From: Aeromicrobium sp. PE09-221
GTDB lineage: Bacteria > Actinomycetota > Actinomycetes > Propionibacteriales > Nocardioidaceae
Assembly (NCBI RefSeq): GCF_002174305.1
Contig: NZ_MIJB01000015.1
Span: forward strand, 41,251-105,250
Length of the DNA stretch: 64,000 nt
Direction of reading: 5' to 3'
The stretch's first letter is position 1. Every line of letters begins with the position of its first letter. Made by a program: the position numbers and the translations under genes. This document shows, piece by piece, positions 20,156 to 27,821 of this stretch. The notes under the pieces are model-generated. The model saw only the letters and a program-made list of their open reading frames with translations, searched no databases and was not told the DNA's origin.

Positions 20156-20890
20156 GTGTCTGTGGCCAATTCACGTCCGCCCAAGACGGCGATGCTGCTC
20201 GCGCAGCAGATCGTGGCGGACATCAATCGCCGGGGTAACCGTGTCGGCGACCGCCTGCCGCCGGAGCGTCTGATGCTCGAGGAGTACAACGTCGGACGCG
20301 GAACGCTCCGTGAGTCCCTGCGTTTCCTCGAACTCCAGGGCGTCATCCGTCTACGCCCCGGACCCGGTGGGGGCCCGGTGGTCCAGCAGCCCGACTCCAG
20401 CGCGCTGGCAACATCGCTCACCCTCCTTCTGCAATTCGAGAATGCCCCTTTCCGGACGATCGCCGAGTCACGGGTGGGCCTGGAGCCGATCATGGCGCGG
20501 CTCGCGGCCGAGCGCATGGATGACGATCAACTCGCCGATCTCAAGGCGAGTGTCGACACCATGAAACTCCATCTGGGCGACCAACGGGTCTTCCTGGAGG
20601 AGAACAAGCGGTTCCATGATGTGATCGCTCACGGCTCCGGCAATGCGATGTTCGGTTATCTCGTGGACGCGCTGCTCGACATCCTCGACGGTTCGGCGAT
20701 CGGTATCGACTATCCCGAGGTCCGCCGCGGAGCCGTACAGGAGGCACACGCGCAGATCTACGAAGCGATCGCCGCGCGCGATCCGCTGGCGGCTTCCGAG
20801 GCGATGACCGATCACATCGATCAGTACATGCGTTATGCGGAGCGCAAGTTCCCCGATGTGCTGGATGAGCCCATCACCTGGGCCCACTGA
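20156..20890 (+). CDS. GntR family regulator, FadR/FCD subfamily
   Basis: The 244-residue protein has an N-terminal winged helix (GDRLPPERLMLEEYNVGRGTLRESL, about 38-62, then LELQGVIRLRPGPGGGPVV) and a C-terminal FCD ligand domain with histidines spaced for a metal site (RFHDVIAHGSGN, EAHAQIYEAI, MTDHIDQYM). FCD regulators usually sense carboxylic acids, which suits this catabolic and TRAP-transport setting. The GTG start follows GAAGGA. It is probably the regulator of the four GATGCATAT boxes, including its own at 20085. It is convergent with the amidohydrolase gene, 21 bases away. Confidence 0.9.
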   Translation: MSVANSRPPKTAMLLAQQIVADINRRGNRVGDRLPPERLMLEEYNVGRGTLRESLRFLELQGVIRLRPGPGGGPVVQQPDSSALATSLTLLLQFENAPFRTIAESRVGLEPIMARLAAERMDDDQLADLKASVDTMKLHLGDQRVFLEENKRFHDVIAHGSGNAMFGYLVDALLDILDGSAIGIDYPEVRRGAVQEAHAQIYEAIAARDPLAASEAMTDHIDQYMRYAERKFPDVLDEPITWAH

Positions 20891-20911
20891 ACCGCACCGA
20901 GGGCATGCCCC

Positions 20912-21715
20912 TCAGCGACGCCAGGGCGACGGGACATCGAGGATGCGTGCCATGGTGCCACCGAGCACCAGCTTGACTTCGTCATCGCTGAGACCCAGCG
21001 CCTCGATCGCCGCGATCTCTTCGGCGGGACTCGTCATCGGCCAGTCCGATCCGAAGACGATGCGCTCAGCACCGTGCCGCTGGATCAGCTGTCGGACGCG
21101 CTCGGGCCGCAAGGTCGCCAGGCTCGGCGGCCATGAGGTCTCCAGGACGACATCGACCCCTTCCAGGATCTCGCGGGCGTCGTCGAAGAGCTTGTAGCCG
21201 CCGAAATGGCAGGCCATCAGCCGAAGATCCGGGAACTGCCGGGCGATGTCACGGATCATGCCCGGATTCGAGAGCGCATTGGCCTCCGGTGAGCCACCTT
21301 CTCCCACATGGGTGATGACGGCGATCTCGCTGCCGAAGGCCTCGAAGATCGACCACAGGCGCGGATCATTCAACGCGTAGCGTTGAAACAGAGGATGGAT
21401 CTTGACCGCGGTGATGCCGTGCCGGCGCAGACTGGCGAGGTTGTCCTCGACCGAGAGATCCACGTGCACCGTGCCGAAGCCGAAGCGCTCCGGCGAGCGC
21501 AAACCGGCGACGAATTCGTTGACCCGGTCGACGTGCCGTGCCTCATTCGCGATGCCGAGACAGCACGATGCGTCCACGCCGCTCTCGGACATGTCCCGGG
21601 TGAGGCCGTCGACGGTCCCGTCGCCGCGCGCCACGAGTCCGGGGAGCCGATTCCCGCTCAGGGCGGCGTGGGCGATCTTGTCGGGCCAGACATGGGTATG
21701 TGCATCGATGATCAT
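20912..21715 (-). CDS. Amidohydrolase-2 family metal-dependent hydrolase
   Basis: The 267-residue TIM-barrel protein opens with MIIDAHTHVW, the first metal-binding motif, and has a central MACHFGGYKLFDDA and a late IVFGSDWPM, which supplies the aspartate ligand. These mark the ACMSD-like branch, whose members act as decarboxylases or hydrolases on cyclic and aromatic acids. It is the last gene of the operon running left from the two acyl-CoA dehydrogenases, four bases after the SDR. It could hydrolyse or decarboxylate a ring-opening product. Confidence 0.85.
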   Translation of the reverse strand: MIIDAHTHVWPDKIAHAALSGNRLPGLVARGDGTVDGLTRDMSESGVDASCCLGIANEARHVDRVNEFVAGLRSPERFGFGTVHVDLSVEDNLASLRRHGITAVKIHPLFQRYALNDPRLWSIFEAFGSEIAVITHVGEGGSPEANALSNPGMIRDIARQFPDLRLMACHFGGYKLFDDAREILEGVDVVLETSWPPSLATLRPERVRQLIQRHGAERIVFGSDWPMTSPAEEIAAIEALGLSDDEVKLVLGGTMARILDVPSPWRR

Positions 21716-21719
21716 CGGA

Positions 21720-22469
21720 TCACAGCTTTCCTGACTCTCCGCCGTCGACGACGAAGATGCCACCGGTGGTGAAGGGCGAGGCCGGTGAGACGAGCAGGGC
21801 CGCGAGCGGGACCAGTTCCGCCGGGTCCGCCATCCGTCCGGCGGGGATCTTGGCCACCCGACGGGCATGCAGGTCCGCCGATTCGGTGACGGCCTTCTGC
21901 GCCTCGGTGACGAAGGCACCCGGGGCGATGCAGTTGACTTGGACATTGTGCCGGGCCCATTCGGCCGCCAGCGCCTCGGTCATCCGGACGACAGCACCCT
22001 TGGAGGTGGAGTACCCCACCAGATAGGGCTTGCCGCGCACGCCGGTGGTCGAGGCGATATTGAGGATGCGGCCCCCGCCCTGGGCGATCATGTGACGTCC
22101 GGCTGCCTGAGCCAGCAACATCGGCGCCACCACATTGACCGTCAGAGCATCCCGCCATATCTGCGGATCCTGATCGACGAACTTCCCTGCGGGGGCGACC
22201 CCGGCGTTATTGATCAGACCGTCGATCCGCCCGTGTCGAGCGATGACCTCGGGCACCACGGCCGATACCGAGGATTCCTCGCTCATATCGGCCGGAATCG
22301 TGCTGATCCGGCCATGCCCCTGCGCGGCGACCTCCTCCAGGCTTGCCACTGATCGTGCCGCCGCGACGACGTGAGCGCCCTCGGCCGCCAGCGCGATGGC
22401 CATGGCCGCCCCGAGCCCTCGGCTCGCACCCGTCACCAGCACGACGGTGTCGCGCAGTCCGAGTTCCAT
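21720..22469 (-). CDS. SDR family oxidoreductase (FabG-like)
   Basis: The 249-residue SDR has TGASRGLG, NNAG, a Ser in NIASTTG, YSTSK and the C-terminal FVVDGG pattern of FabG-like 3-oxoacyl reductases and 3-hydroxyacyl-CoA dehydrogenases. The start ATG (MELGLRDTV) directly follows the upstream acyl-CoA dehydrogenase stop (TGAGATG), so it is coupled. With dehydrogenases before it and the amidohydrolase after it, it could oxidise a 3-hydroxyacyl-CoA or a ring alcohol. Confidence 0.87.
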   Translation of the reverse strand: MELGLRDTVVLVTGASRGLGAAMAIALAAEGAHVVAAARSVASLEEVAAQGHGRISTIPADMSEESSVSAVVPEVIARHGRIDGLINNAGVAPAGKFVDQDPQIWRDALTVNVVAPMLLAQAAGRHMIAQGGGRILNIASTTGVRGKPYLVGYSTSKGAVVRMTEALAAEWARHNVQVNCIAPGAFVTEAQKAVTESADLHARRVAKIPAGRMADPAELVPLAALLVSPASPFTTGGIFVVDGGESGKL

Positions 22470-22470
22470 C

Positions 22471-23598
22471 TCAGCTTCCCTTCTTGACGAGGCGACGCGC
22501 GAGCGAGTCCAGCAGGACTTCCGTGGCACCCTCGTAGACCCGCAGCGGACGGGCATTGCGGTAGAGACGCTCGATCGTGCTGCCGCGCACGAGCCCGAAA
22601 CGCCCCATCGTCTGGACCGAACGGTCCACGACCCGGCCGGCCGTCTCAGTCGCGCTGACCTTGGCCATCGAGGAGAAGTCCAGATGACCCAGTGGATCAT
22701 CCGTGGCCAGTGCGGCGGCACGGTAGACGAATGAGCGGGCGGCCTCGATCTCCGTCCAGGAGAGTGCGAGCGACTGCGAGACCGCACCCAGCTCCGCCAG
22801 CGGGCGTCCGAATTGCGAACGCTCCTGTGCGTGGCGCACCGCCTCGTCGAGCGCGGCCTGGGCCAGCCCGACACCCGAGGCGGCGACCGTGACGCGAAAG
22901 ACCGCGAGCGTCTGCAGCATGAGTGAGAAGGCCTTGCCCGGCACGCCCAGACGGTTGGCAGCCGGCACGCGCACCTGGTCGAAGGTGAGTTCACCGAGGA
23001 TGTGCGGTGCCATCAGGTCCGCCCCCGGCTGGATGTTCAGCCCAGCACTCTCGGCGGGCACCAGCACCATCGAATAACCGTCGTCCTCGCGCGCGAGTAC
23101 GCAGTAGAAGTCAGCCGCCCCGCCGTTGGTGATGAAGGACTTGCGGCCGTCGATGACGACATCATCGCCGTCGGCGACCAGGCTCGTGGTGATCGCGCGG
23201 AGGTCCGATCCCACATCCGGTTCGGTCAGGGCCAGACCCGCGATGGCGTCGAGTGTGGCGACCCGTGGCAGCCACTGCTCCCTGAGCTCCTCCGAGCCTC
23301 CCATCGAGAGCGAGTAGCTGCCGACGCCCTGCATCCCGAATAACGAATCGAGGTGAGCGGAGGAGTACATCAACGCTTCACGGACCACGGCGATCGCGAG
23401 CGGGTCGAGCCGTTCGCTCGCACCACCATAGGCCGCCGGCACCACGTGCCGCGCCAGCCCACTCTCACGCAGTTCCGCAAGCACACCCGGGTGCACCTGC
23501 GTGTACTCATCGGCCTCGGCGGCATAGGGAGCAACCGCCTCGGCGACGGCGCGCGCACGCGACTGGATATCGCGCTGCTCTTGTGTCAGATCGAACAT
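22471..23598 (-). CDS. Acyl-CoA dehydrogenase
   Basis: This is a 375-residue single-domain FAD enzyme that introduces a 2,3-double bond in acyl-CoA. It has GLALTEPDVGSDLRA in the middle domain, FGRPLAELGAVSQ, and RVYEGATEVLLDSLAR at the C-terminus, which holds the classical catalytic glutamate in the YEG motif. That differs from its neighbour at 23610, which lacks this glutamate. Start ATG 23598 gives MFDLTQEQRDIQ, the standard family beginning. The two dehydrogenase genes are eleven bases apart and are likely to be expressed together. Confidence 0.92.
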   Translation of the reverse strand: MFDLTQEQRDIQSRARAVAEAVAPYAAEADEYTQVHPGVLAELRESGLARHVVPAAYGGASERLDPLAIAVVREALMYSSAHLDSLFGMQGVGSYSLSMGGSEELREQWLPRVATLDAIAGLALTEPDVGSDLRAITTSLVADGDDVVIDGRKSFITNGGAADFYCVLAREDDGYSMVLVPAESAGLNIQPGADLMAPHILGELTFDQVRVPAANRLGVPGKAFSLMLQTLAVFRVTVAASGVGLAQAALDEAVRHAQERSQFGRPLAELGAVSQSLALSWTEIEAARSFVYRAAALATDDPLGHLDFSSMAKVSATETAGRVVDRSVQTMGRFGLVRGSTIERLYRNARPLRVYEGATEVLLDSLARRLVKKGS

Positions 23599-23609
23599 GG
23601 CTCTCTTTC

Positions 23610-24761
23610 TCAGGCTCGCTGATCGAACTTGCGACCCAGCAGCTCCGACACGATACGGATCCGCTGCATCGTGGGAGTGCCGCCGGCGATCGCCCAGCCA
23701 TGGGCGTCCCGATGCAGCCGCTCGATGCCGTACTCCTCGGTGTAACCATTGCCTCCATGCAACTGCATGGCGATATCGGTGACGCGCTTGGCCATCTCAT
23801 TGGCCGTGCACTTGGCCAACGAGACCTGATACGAGTCCGGAAGCCCCACACCCGCCGAGGCGGCGGCCCGATCGCGTAGGAGCCGAGCGGCCTCGACTTG
23901 CAGTGCCATGTCCGCCAGCAGCACCTGGACGCTCTGGAACTCCACGAGCGGCTTGCCGAACTGCTCACGCTCCTGGACGTACTGCACGGTCTTGTCGAGT
24001 GCGGCCTGCCCGATCGCGATGCTCATCGTCGTGTTGCCCAGGCGCTCCACGGAGAAGACCCCGAAGAGTTTGGAGAAATCACCGGCGGGAACAACGATGT
24101 TCTCGGCTGGGACCCGGACATTGTCGAAGTAGATATCGGCTGAGGGGATGCCCCGGAAGCCCATCAGGCGCTCGCCAGCACCGAAGCTCAGCCCGGGCGT
24201 GCCCTTCTCGACCAGGACCGCGCCGATGCCCTTCGCACCCGGCGCATCGGAGAGCCGGCAGTAGACGAGGTACTGGTCGGCCTCGCCACCATTGGAGATC
24301 CAGCGTTTGGCGCCGTTGATGACGAGATGATCAGCCTCGGCCTTGGCGGCGGTGACCATGTCGGTCGCCGCCGAGCCGGCATCCGGTTCCGAGATCGCGA
24401 CCGCCATCGTCTTGGCACCGGTGACGATGTCCGGCAACCAGCGCCGTTTCTGTTCTTCCGTGCCCAGGTGTGAGATGACCTGCGCCGGGCCGGTATTGGC
24501 CTCGAAGACCTGAAACGCGGCCGGGCGGCACACTTTGCCGAACTCCTCGACTACGGCTAGCGCCTGCTCTAGGGGAGCGCCGGAACCCCCATAGGCCTCC
24601 GGATGGGCGATGCCGAGGAAGCCCAGAGCCCCCAGCTCCATTCGCTGCTCGCGTGTGATCGCCTTGCGCTGCACGTCCAATTCCTCCGCGATCGGCGCGT
24701 ACCGATCACGTGCCACCTGCGCCGCGAGCGACCGGATCTCTGCCAGATCATCGTGAGCCAC
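23610..24761 (-). CDS. Acyl-CoA dehydrogenase with relocated catalytic base
   Basis: The 383-residue enzyme has AVAISEPDAGSAATDM, FGKPLVEFQSVQ and a C-terminal IAGGTPTMQRIRI where most members have YEGT. With no Glu there, the base is probably the Glu in FSVERLGNT, the loop position used by isovaleryl-CoA dehydrogenase. That suggests a branched or bulky acyl-CoA substrate. GTG 24761 has AGGAGG eight bases upstream, whereas GTG 24770 would directly abut it. It is the first gene of the leftward operon and shares a divergent promoter with the thiolase. Confidence 0.9.
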   Translation of the reverse strand: MAHDDLAEIRSLAAQVARDRYAPIAEELDVQRKAITREQRMELGALGFLGIAHPEAYGGSGAPLEQALAVVEEFGKVCRPAAFQVFEANTGPAQVISHLGTEEQKRRWLPDIVTGAKTMAVAISEPDAGSAATDMVTAAKAEADHLVINGAKRWISNGGEADQYLVYCRLSDAPGAKGIGAVLVEKGTPGLSFGAGERLMGFRGIPSADIYFDNVRVPAENIVVPAGDFSKLFGVFSVERLGNTTMSIAIGQAALDKTVQYVQEREQFGKPLVEFQSVQVLLADMALQVEAARLLRDRAAASAGVGLPDSYQVSLAKCTANEMAKRVTDIAMQLHGGNGYTEEYGIERLHRDAHGWAIAGGTPTMQRIRIVSELLGRKFDQRA

Positions 24762-24782
24762 GACGACCACCTCCTCAAGTGG

Positions 24783-24865
24783 TAATGATTATCCTGATTT
24801 AGCCGACCCGGGTCAACAGGGATCCGGACGACGTGACACACAGATGACTATCATGATAATAGTTA
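24783..24865. promoter_or_regulatory. Divergent promoter with paired operator-like repeats and leaderless start
   Basis: Two copies of a related element lie in opposite orientation: ATCAGGATAATCATTA (minus strand, 24783-24798) near the dehydrogenase, and ATCATGATAATAGTTA (plus strand, 24850-24865) next to the thiolase. They match at 13 of 16 positions. The second also forms a palindrome ACTAT-N7-ATAGT. It includes GATAAT at 24855-24860, a good -10 hexamer eight bases before the thiolase ATG, with no ribosome binding site. The thiolase message is therefore probably leaderless and the element would cover its promoter. Confidence 0.6.
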
Positions 24866-24868
24866 GCT

Positions 24869-26065
24869 ATGTCACTCCAGCCCCGCGACATCGTCATCGT
24901 CGACGCCGTCCGCACCGCGAGCGGCAAGGGCCGCACCGGCGGTGGCCTCGCCGAGATCCATCCGGTCGACCTGCTCGCCCAGACGCTCCAGCAGCTGGTG
25001 CAGAGGACCCCCGAGCTCGACCCCAGCGAGGTCGACGATGTCATCATCGGCTGCGTCTCCCAGGTGGGCGAGCAATCGGCCACCCCAGGCCGGATGGCCT
25101 GGCTCGGGGCCGGCTTCCCCGCCCATGTGCCCGCCACGACGATCGACCGCAAATGCGGGTCGAGCCAGCAGGCGGTGCATTTCGCTGCTCAGGGCATCGC
25201 CGCCGGTTCCTATGACATCGCCATCGCCGGAGGCGTGGAGTCGATGAGCCGCGTCGTCATGGGATCAGCGCGCATGGATGCCGATCCCTTCGGCACCATG
25301 GTCACCGAACGCTACTCACCCGGACTGGTCGCACAGGGTGTCGCCGCAGACCTCGTCGCGGCGCGATGGAAGCTCGAGCGCGAGGACCTCGACCGCTATG
25401 CGGCCGAGTCACATCGCCGTGCTGCCGCGGCCCTCGAGAACGGTTCCTTCGCCCGCGAGACGATCTCCGTCACCACCCCGACCGGCGTATTCGACCGGGA
25501 CGAGACCGTTCGCCCCGGCAGCACGGTCGAGAAGCTTGCGACCCTGAAGAGCGTCTTCGGCACCGATGAGCTCGCCGAGCGGTTCCCCGATGTCGAATGG
25601 AACACGACCGCGGGCAATTCATCACAGATCACCGACGGCGCCAGCGTGCTGCTCATGATGGCCGCCGAGCGTGCCGCCCGGCTCGGGCTCACGCCCCGGG
25701 CCCGCATCCACACGATGTCGGTCGTCGGCGACGACCCACTGCTCATGCTCACCGCGCCGATCCCGGCGACGCATCGCGTGCTCACCCGCTCGGGACTCAC
25801 CCTCGACGAGATCGATCACATCGAGATCAACGAGGCCTTCGCCTCGGTACCACTCGCCTGGATGGCCGAATTCGGTGAGGCCGATCCCGCACGGGTCAAT
25901 CCCCGCGGAGGCGCGATCGCACTCGGTCACCCGCTCGGCGCCTCCGGTGCCCGGTTGATGACCACCATGCTGCACGCGCTGGAGGACGAGCGGAGCCGCT
26001 ATGGCTTGCAGCTCATGTGCGAGGCGGGCGGCATGGCCAATGCCACCATCATCGAACGCCTCTGA
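24869..26065 (+). CDS. Acetyl-CoA acetyltransferase (thiolase)
   Basis: The 398-residue thiolase has the acyl-accepting Cys96 in DRKCGSSQ, NEAFASVPLAWM, the GGAIALGHPLGASGARL histidine motif and a C-terminal Cys in MCEAGGMANA. It cleaves 3-oxoacyl-CoA to acetyl- or propionyl-CoA plus a shortened acyl-CoA. The ATG has no Shine-Dalgarno and lies eight bases after GATAAT, which indicates a leaderless transcript. It leads an operon with an SDR and an enoyl-CoA hydratase, so a full hydration-oxidation-thiolysis set is encoded here, opposite two acyl-CoA dehydrogenases. Confidence 0.95.
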   Translation: MSLQPRDIVIVDAVRTASGKGRTGGGLAEIHPVDLLAQTLQQLVQRTPELDPSEVDDVIIGCVSQVGEQSATPGRMAWLGAGFPAHVPATTIDRKCGSSQQAVHFAAQGIAAGSYDIAIAGGVESMSRVVMGSARMDADPFGTMVTERYSPGLVAQGVAADLVAARWKLEREDLDRYAAESHRRAAAALENGSFARETISVTTPTGVFDRDETVRPGSTVEKLATLKSVFGTDELAERFPDVEWNTTAGNSSQITDGASVLLMMAAERAARLGLTPRARIHTMSVVGDDPLLMLTAPIPATHRVLTRSGLTLDEIDHIEINEAFASVPLAWMAEFGEADPARVNPRGGAIALGHPLGASGARLMTTMLHALEDERSRYGLQLMCEAGGMANATIIERL

Positions 26066-26087
26066 CTCAGAGGAAGAGAGGACGCTC

Positions 26088-26846
26088 ATGGATATCGCCC
26101 ACGGTTCGGCGGTCGTGACGGGAGGAGCATCGGGTCTCGGCGAAGCCACCGCCCGCGCCCTGGCCGCTCGTGGCGCACACGTCGTCATCGTCGACCTGAA
26201 CGAGGACCTCGGCCGGGTCGTCGCCGAGGAGATCGGCGGCACCTTCGCGCTCGCCGATGTCACCGATACGTCCGCCGTCAACTCCGCGCTGGACGCCGCC
26301 GAGGCTGCGGGACCCCTGCGAGCAGTCGTGCACTGCGCGGGCAAGGGTGGCACGGTCCGTGTCGTCGAACGCGACGGGCAGCCGGGATCTCTGGAGACCT
26401 ACGAGCAGCTCATCCGCCTCAACCTGGTCGGCACCTTCAACGTGCTTCGCCTGTCGGCCGCGCGGATGGCACGCCTGGACGTGGTCGACGATGAACGCGG
26501 TGTCATCGTCCTGACCGCCTCGGTCGCGGCCTTCGAAGGACAGATCGGACAGATCCCCTATGCCTCGGCCAAGGCCGGTGTGGTGGGCATGACCCTCGTC
26601 GCCGCTCGTGACCTCGCCAGCAAGGCGATCCGCGTCGCGACCATCGCGCCGGGCACCTTCGACACACCGATCCTGGCCCGTTTCGGTCAGGAGGTTCGCG
26701 ACAGGCTGGCGGCGCAGACCCCCCATCCGCGGCGCCTCGGCCGCCCCGAGGAATACGCCAGCACGGCACTGCACATCATCGACAATCCCATGATCAACGG
26801 CGAGACGATCCGCCTCGACGGTGCGATCAGGATGGCCCCGAAATGA
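26088..26846 (+). CDS. 3-hydroxyacyl-CoA dehydrogenase of the SDR (HSD17B10-like) type
   Basis: This 252-residue SDR resembles the type-10 hydroxysteroid/3-hydroxyacyl-CoA dehydrogenase group: TGGASGLG, an acidic VDLNED loop for NAD, LTASVAAFEGQIGQIPYASAK with the Ser-Tyr-Lys catalytic set, and PGTFDTPIL. Such enzymes oxidise 3-hydroxyacyl-CoA, especially branched chains. It sits between thiolase and enoyl-CoA hydratase and overlaps the latter (ATGA), which fits the third step of beta-oxidation. Confidence 0.9.
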   Translation: MDIAHGSAVVTGGASGLGEATARALAARGAHVVIVDLNEDLGRVVAEEIGGTFALADVTDTSAVNSALDAAEAAGPLRAVVHCAGKGGTVRVVERDGQPGSLETYEQLIRLNLVGTFNVLRLSAARMARLDVVDDERGVIVLTASVAAFEGQIGQIPYASAKAGVVGMTLVAARDLASKAIRVATIAPGTFDTPILARFGQEVRDRLAAQTPHPRRLGRPEEYASTALHIIDNPMINGETIRLDGAIRMAPK

Positions 26847-27625
26847 CCGAGACCCCCACCTCCGACCGTGAGCTCCTCGTCGAGGAGCACGGTCGCGTGC
26901 TCGTGCTCACGATGCATCGCCCCGAATCGCGCAACGCGATGTCGATGGCGATGGCCCATCAGATCGCCGAAGCCCTCGAGGACTTCGACCGGCGCGATGA
27001 TCTGAGCGTCGCGGTCATCACCGGCGGAGGGGGGACCTTCTGCGCCGGGATGGACCTCAAGGGCTTCGCGCGCGGTGAGCGTCCCGTGGTCGAGGGCCGC
27101 GGTTTCGCCGGCATCGTCAAGAGTCCTCCGCGCAAGCCCATCATCGCGGCCGTCGAGGGGTATGCGCTCGCGGGCGGCTTCGAGATCGTGCTCTCGTGCG
27201 ATCTGATCGTCGCCTCCAGTGAGGCCACCTTCGGGCTGCCCGAGGTGAAGCGGGGACTGACCGCCGCGGCCGGCGGGCTGCTGCGCCTGCAGCACCGTGT
27301 CCCCTATCACCTGGCGATGGAGCTCGTGCTGACCGGACGGATGTGGCCGGCACCCGAGGCTCACTCGGCGGGCCTGGTGAGCCGCCTCTCCGACCCCGGC
27401 CAGGCACTCGCCGCGGCACTCGAGCTCGCCGAGGAGATCGCCAAGAACGCGCCCTTGGCGCTCGCCGCCTCCAAGCGGGTCCTCATCGAGTCGGTGGACT
27501 GGCCGCTGCCGGAGAAGTTCGATCGCCAGGAGGCGATCGTCAATCCGATCCGTGAGTCCGAGGACGCCAAGGAGGGGGCCCGTGCCTTCGTCGAGAAGCG
27601 CGAGCCCCGCTGGACCGGCCGCTGA
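26843..27625 (+). CDS. Enoyl-CoA hydratase / isomerase (crotonase)
   Basis: The 260-residue crotonase has both acidic residues expected for hydration: the Glu in YALAGGFEIVLSCD and the Glu in FGLPEVKRGL. The oxyanion-hole loop is GTFCAGMDLKGF, and the C-terminal AFVEKREPRWTGR is conserved in the family. Overlap with the SDR gene suggests coupled translation. It closes the thiolase operon and is followed by a strong terminator. Substrate specificity cannot be told from sequence. Confidence 0.92.
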   Translation: MTETPTSDRELLVEEHGRVLVLTMHRPESRNAMSMAMAHQIAEALEDFDRRDDLSVAVITGGGGTFCAGMDLKGFARGERPVVEGRGFAGIVKSPPRKPIIAAVEGYALAGGFEIVLSCDLIVASSEATFGLPEVKRGLTAAAGGLLRLQHRVPYHLAMELVLTGRMWPAPEAHSAGLVSRLSDPGQALAAALELAEEIAKNAPLALAASKRVLIESVDWPLPEKFDRQEAIVNPIRESEDAKEGARAFVEKREPRWTGR

Positions 27626-27646
27626 CTCCGACCCGCCGCACGTTGG

Positions 27647-27680
27647 CGAACGCCCCCGAGCACTGACTCGGGGGCGTTCG
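27647..27680. terminator. Strong hairpin terminator after the thiolase operon
   Basis: CGAACGCCCCCGAG pairs perfectly with CTCGGGGGCGTTCG, a 14-bp GC-rich stem with a six-base loop, 21 bases after the enoyl-CoA hydratase stop. There is no clear T tract, which is common in high-GC actinobacteria. Confidence 0.8.
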
Positions 27681-27690
27681 TGCGTCCTCC

Positions 27691-27711
27691 GGTGGGCGGT
27701 AGTCATCAACC
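27691..27711 (+). repeat. Interspersed repeat copy in convergent intergenic region
   Basis: GGTGGGCGGTAGTCATCAAC, followed by C, differs by one inserted and one deleted base from GGTGGCGGTAGTCCATCAAC, which occurs twice in the dnaX linker and in degenerate form between fbiC and fbiD. It stands alone between two inverted repeats. Confidence 0.55.
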
Positions 27712-27752
27712 ACCGAGTGCCCGCTCTCTCATCGCTCGCGAGACACCAGCGG

Positions 27753-27804
27753 CGAAGGATGTGATTCTACGGCTGCCATGACGACCGCCGAGTCACATCC
27801 TTCG
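27753..27804. terminator. Long-loop inverted repeat, possible terminator of the aldehyde dehydrogenase unit
   Basis: CGAAGGATGTGATTC at 27753-27767 pairs with GAGTCACATCCTTCG at 27790-27804, 14 of 15 positions, around a 22-base loop. It lies just past the aldehyde dehydrogenase stop at 27822 on the minus strand and could end that transcript. The loop is longer than usual for intrinsic terminators, so a protein-binding site is an alternative. Confidence 0.45.
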
Positions 27805-27821
27805 TCTCGGGTGGATGCGGC

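Noticed and set aside
20899..20913. GAGGGCATGCCCCTC as a terminator between gntR and the amidohydrolase gene
   Set aside because: Only about five pairs with a short loop; it overlaps the amidohydrolase stop codon and may be chance.
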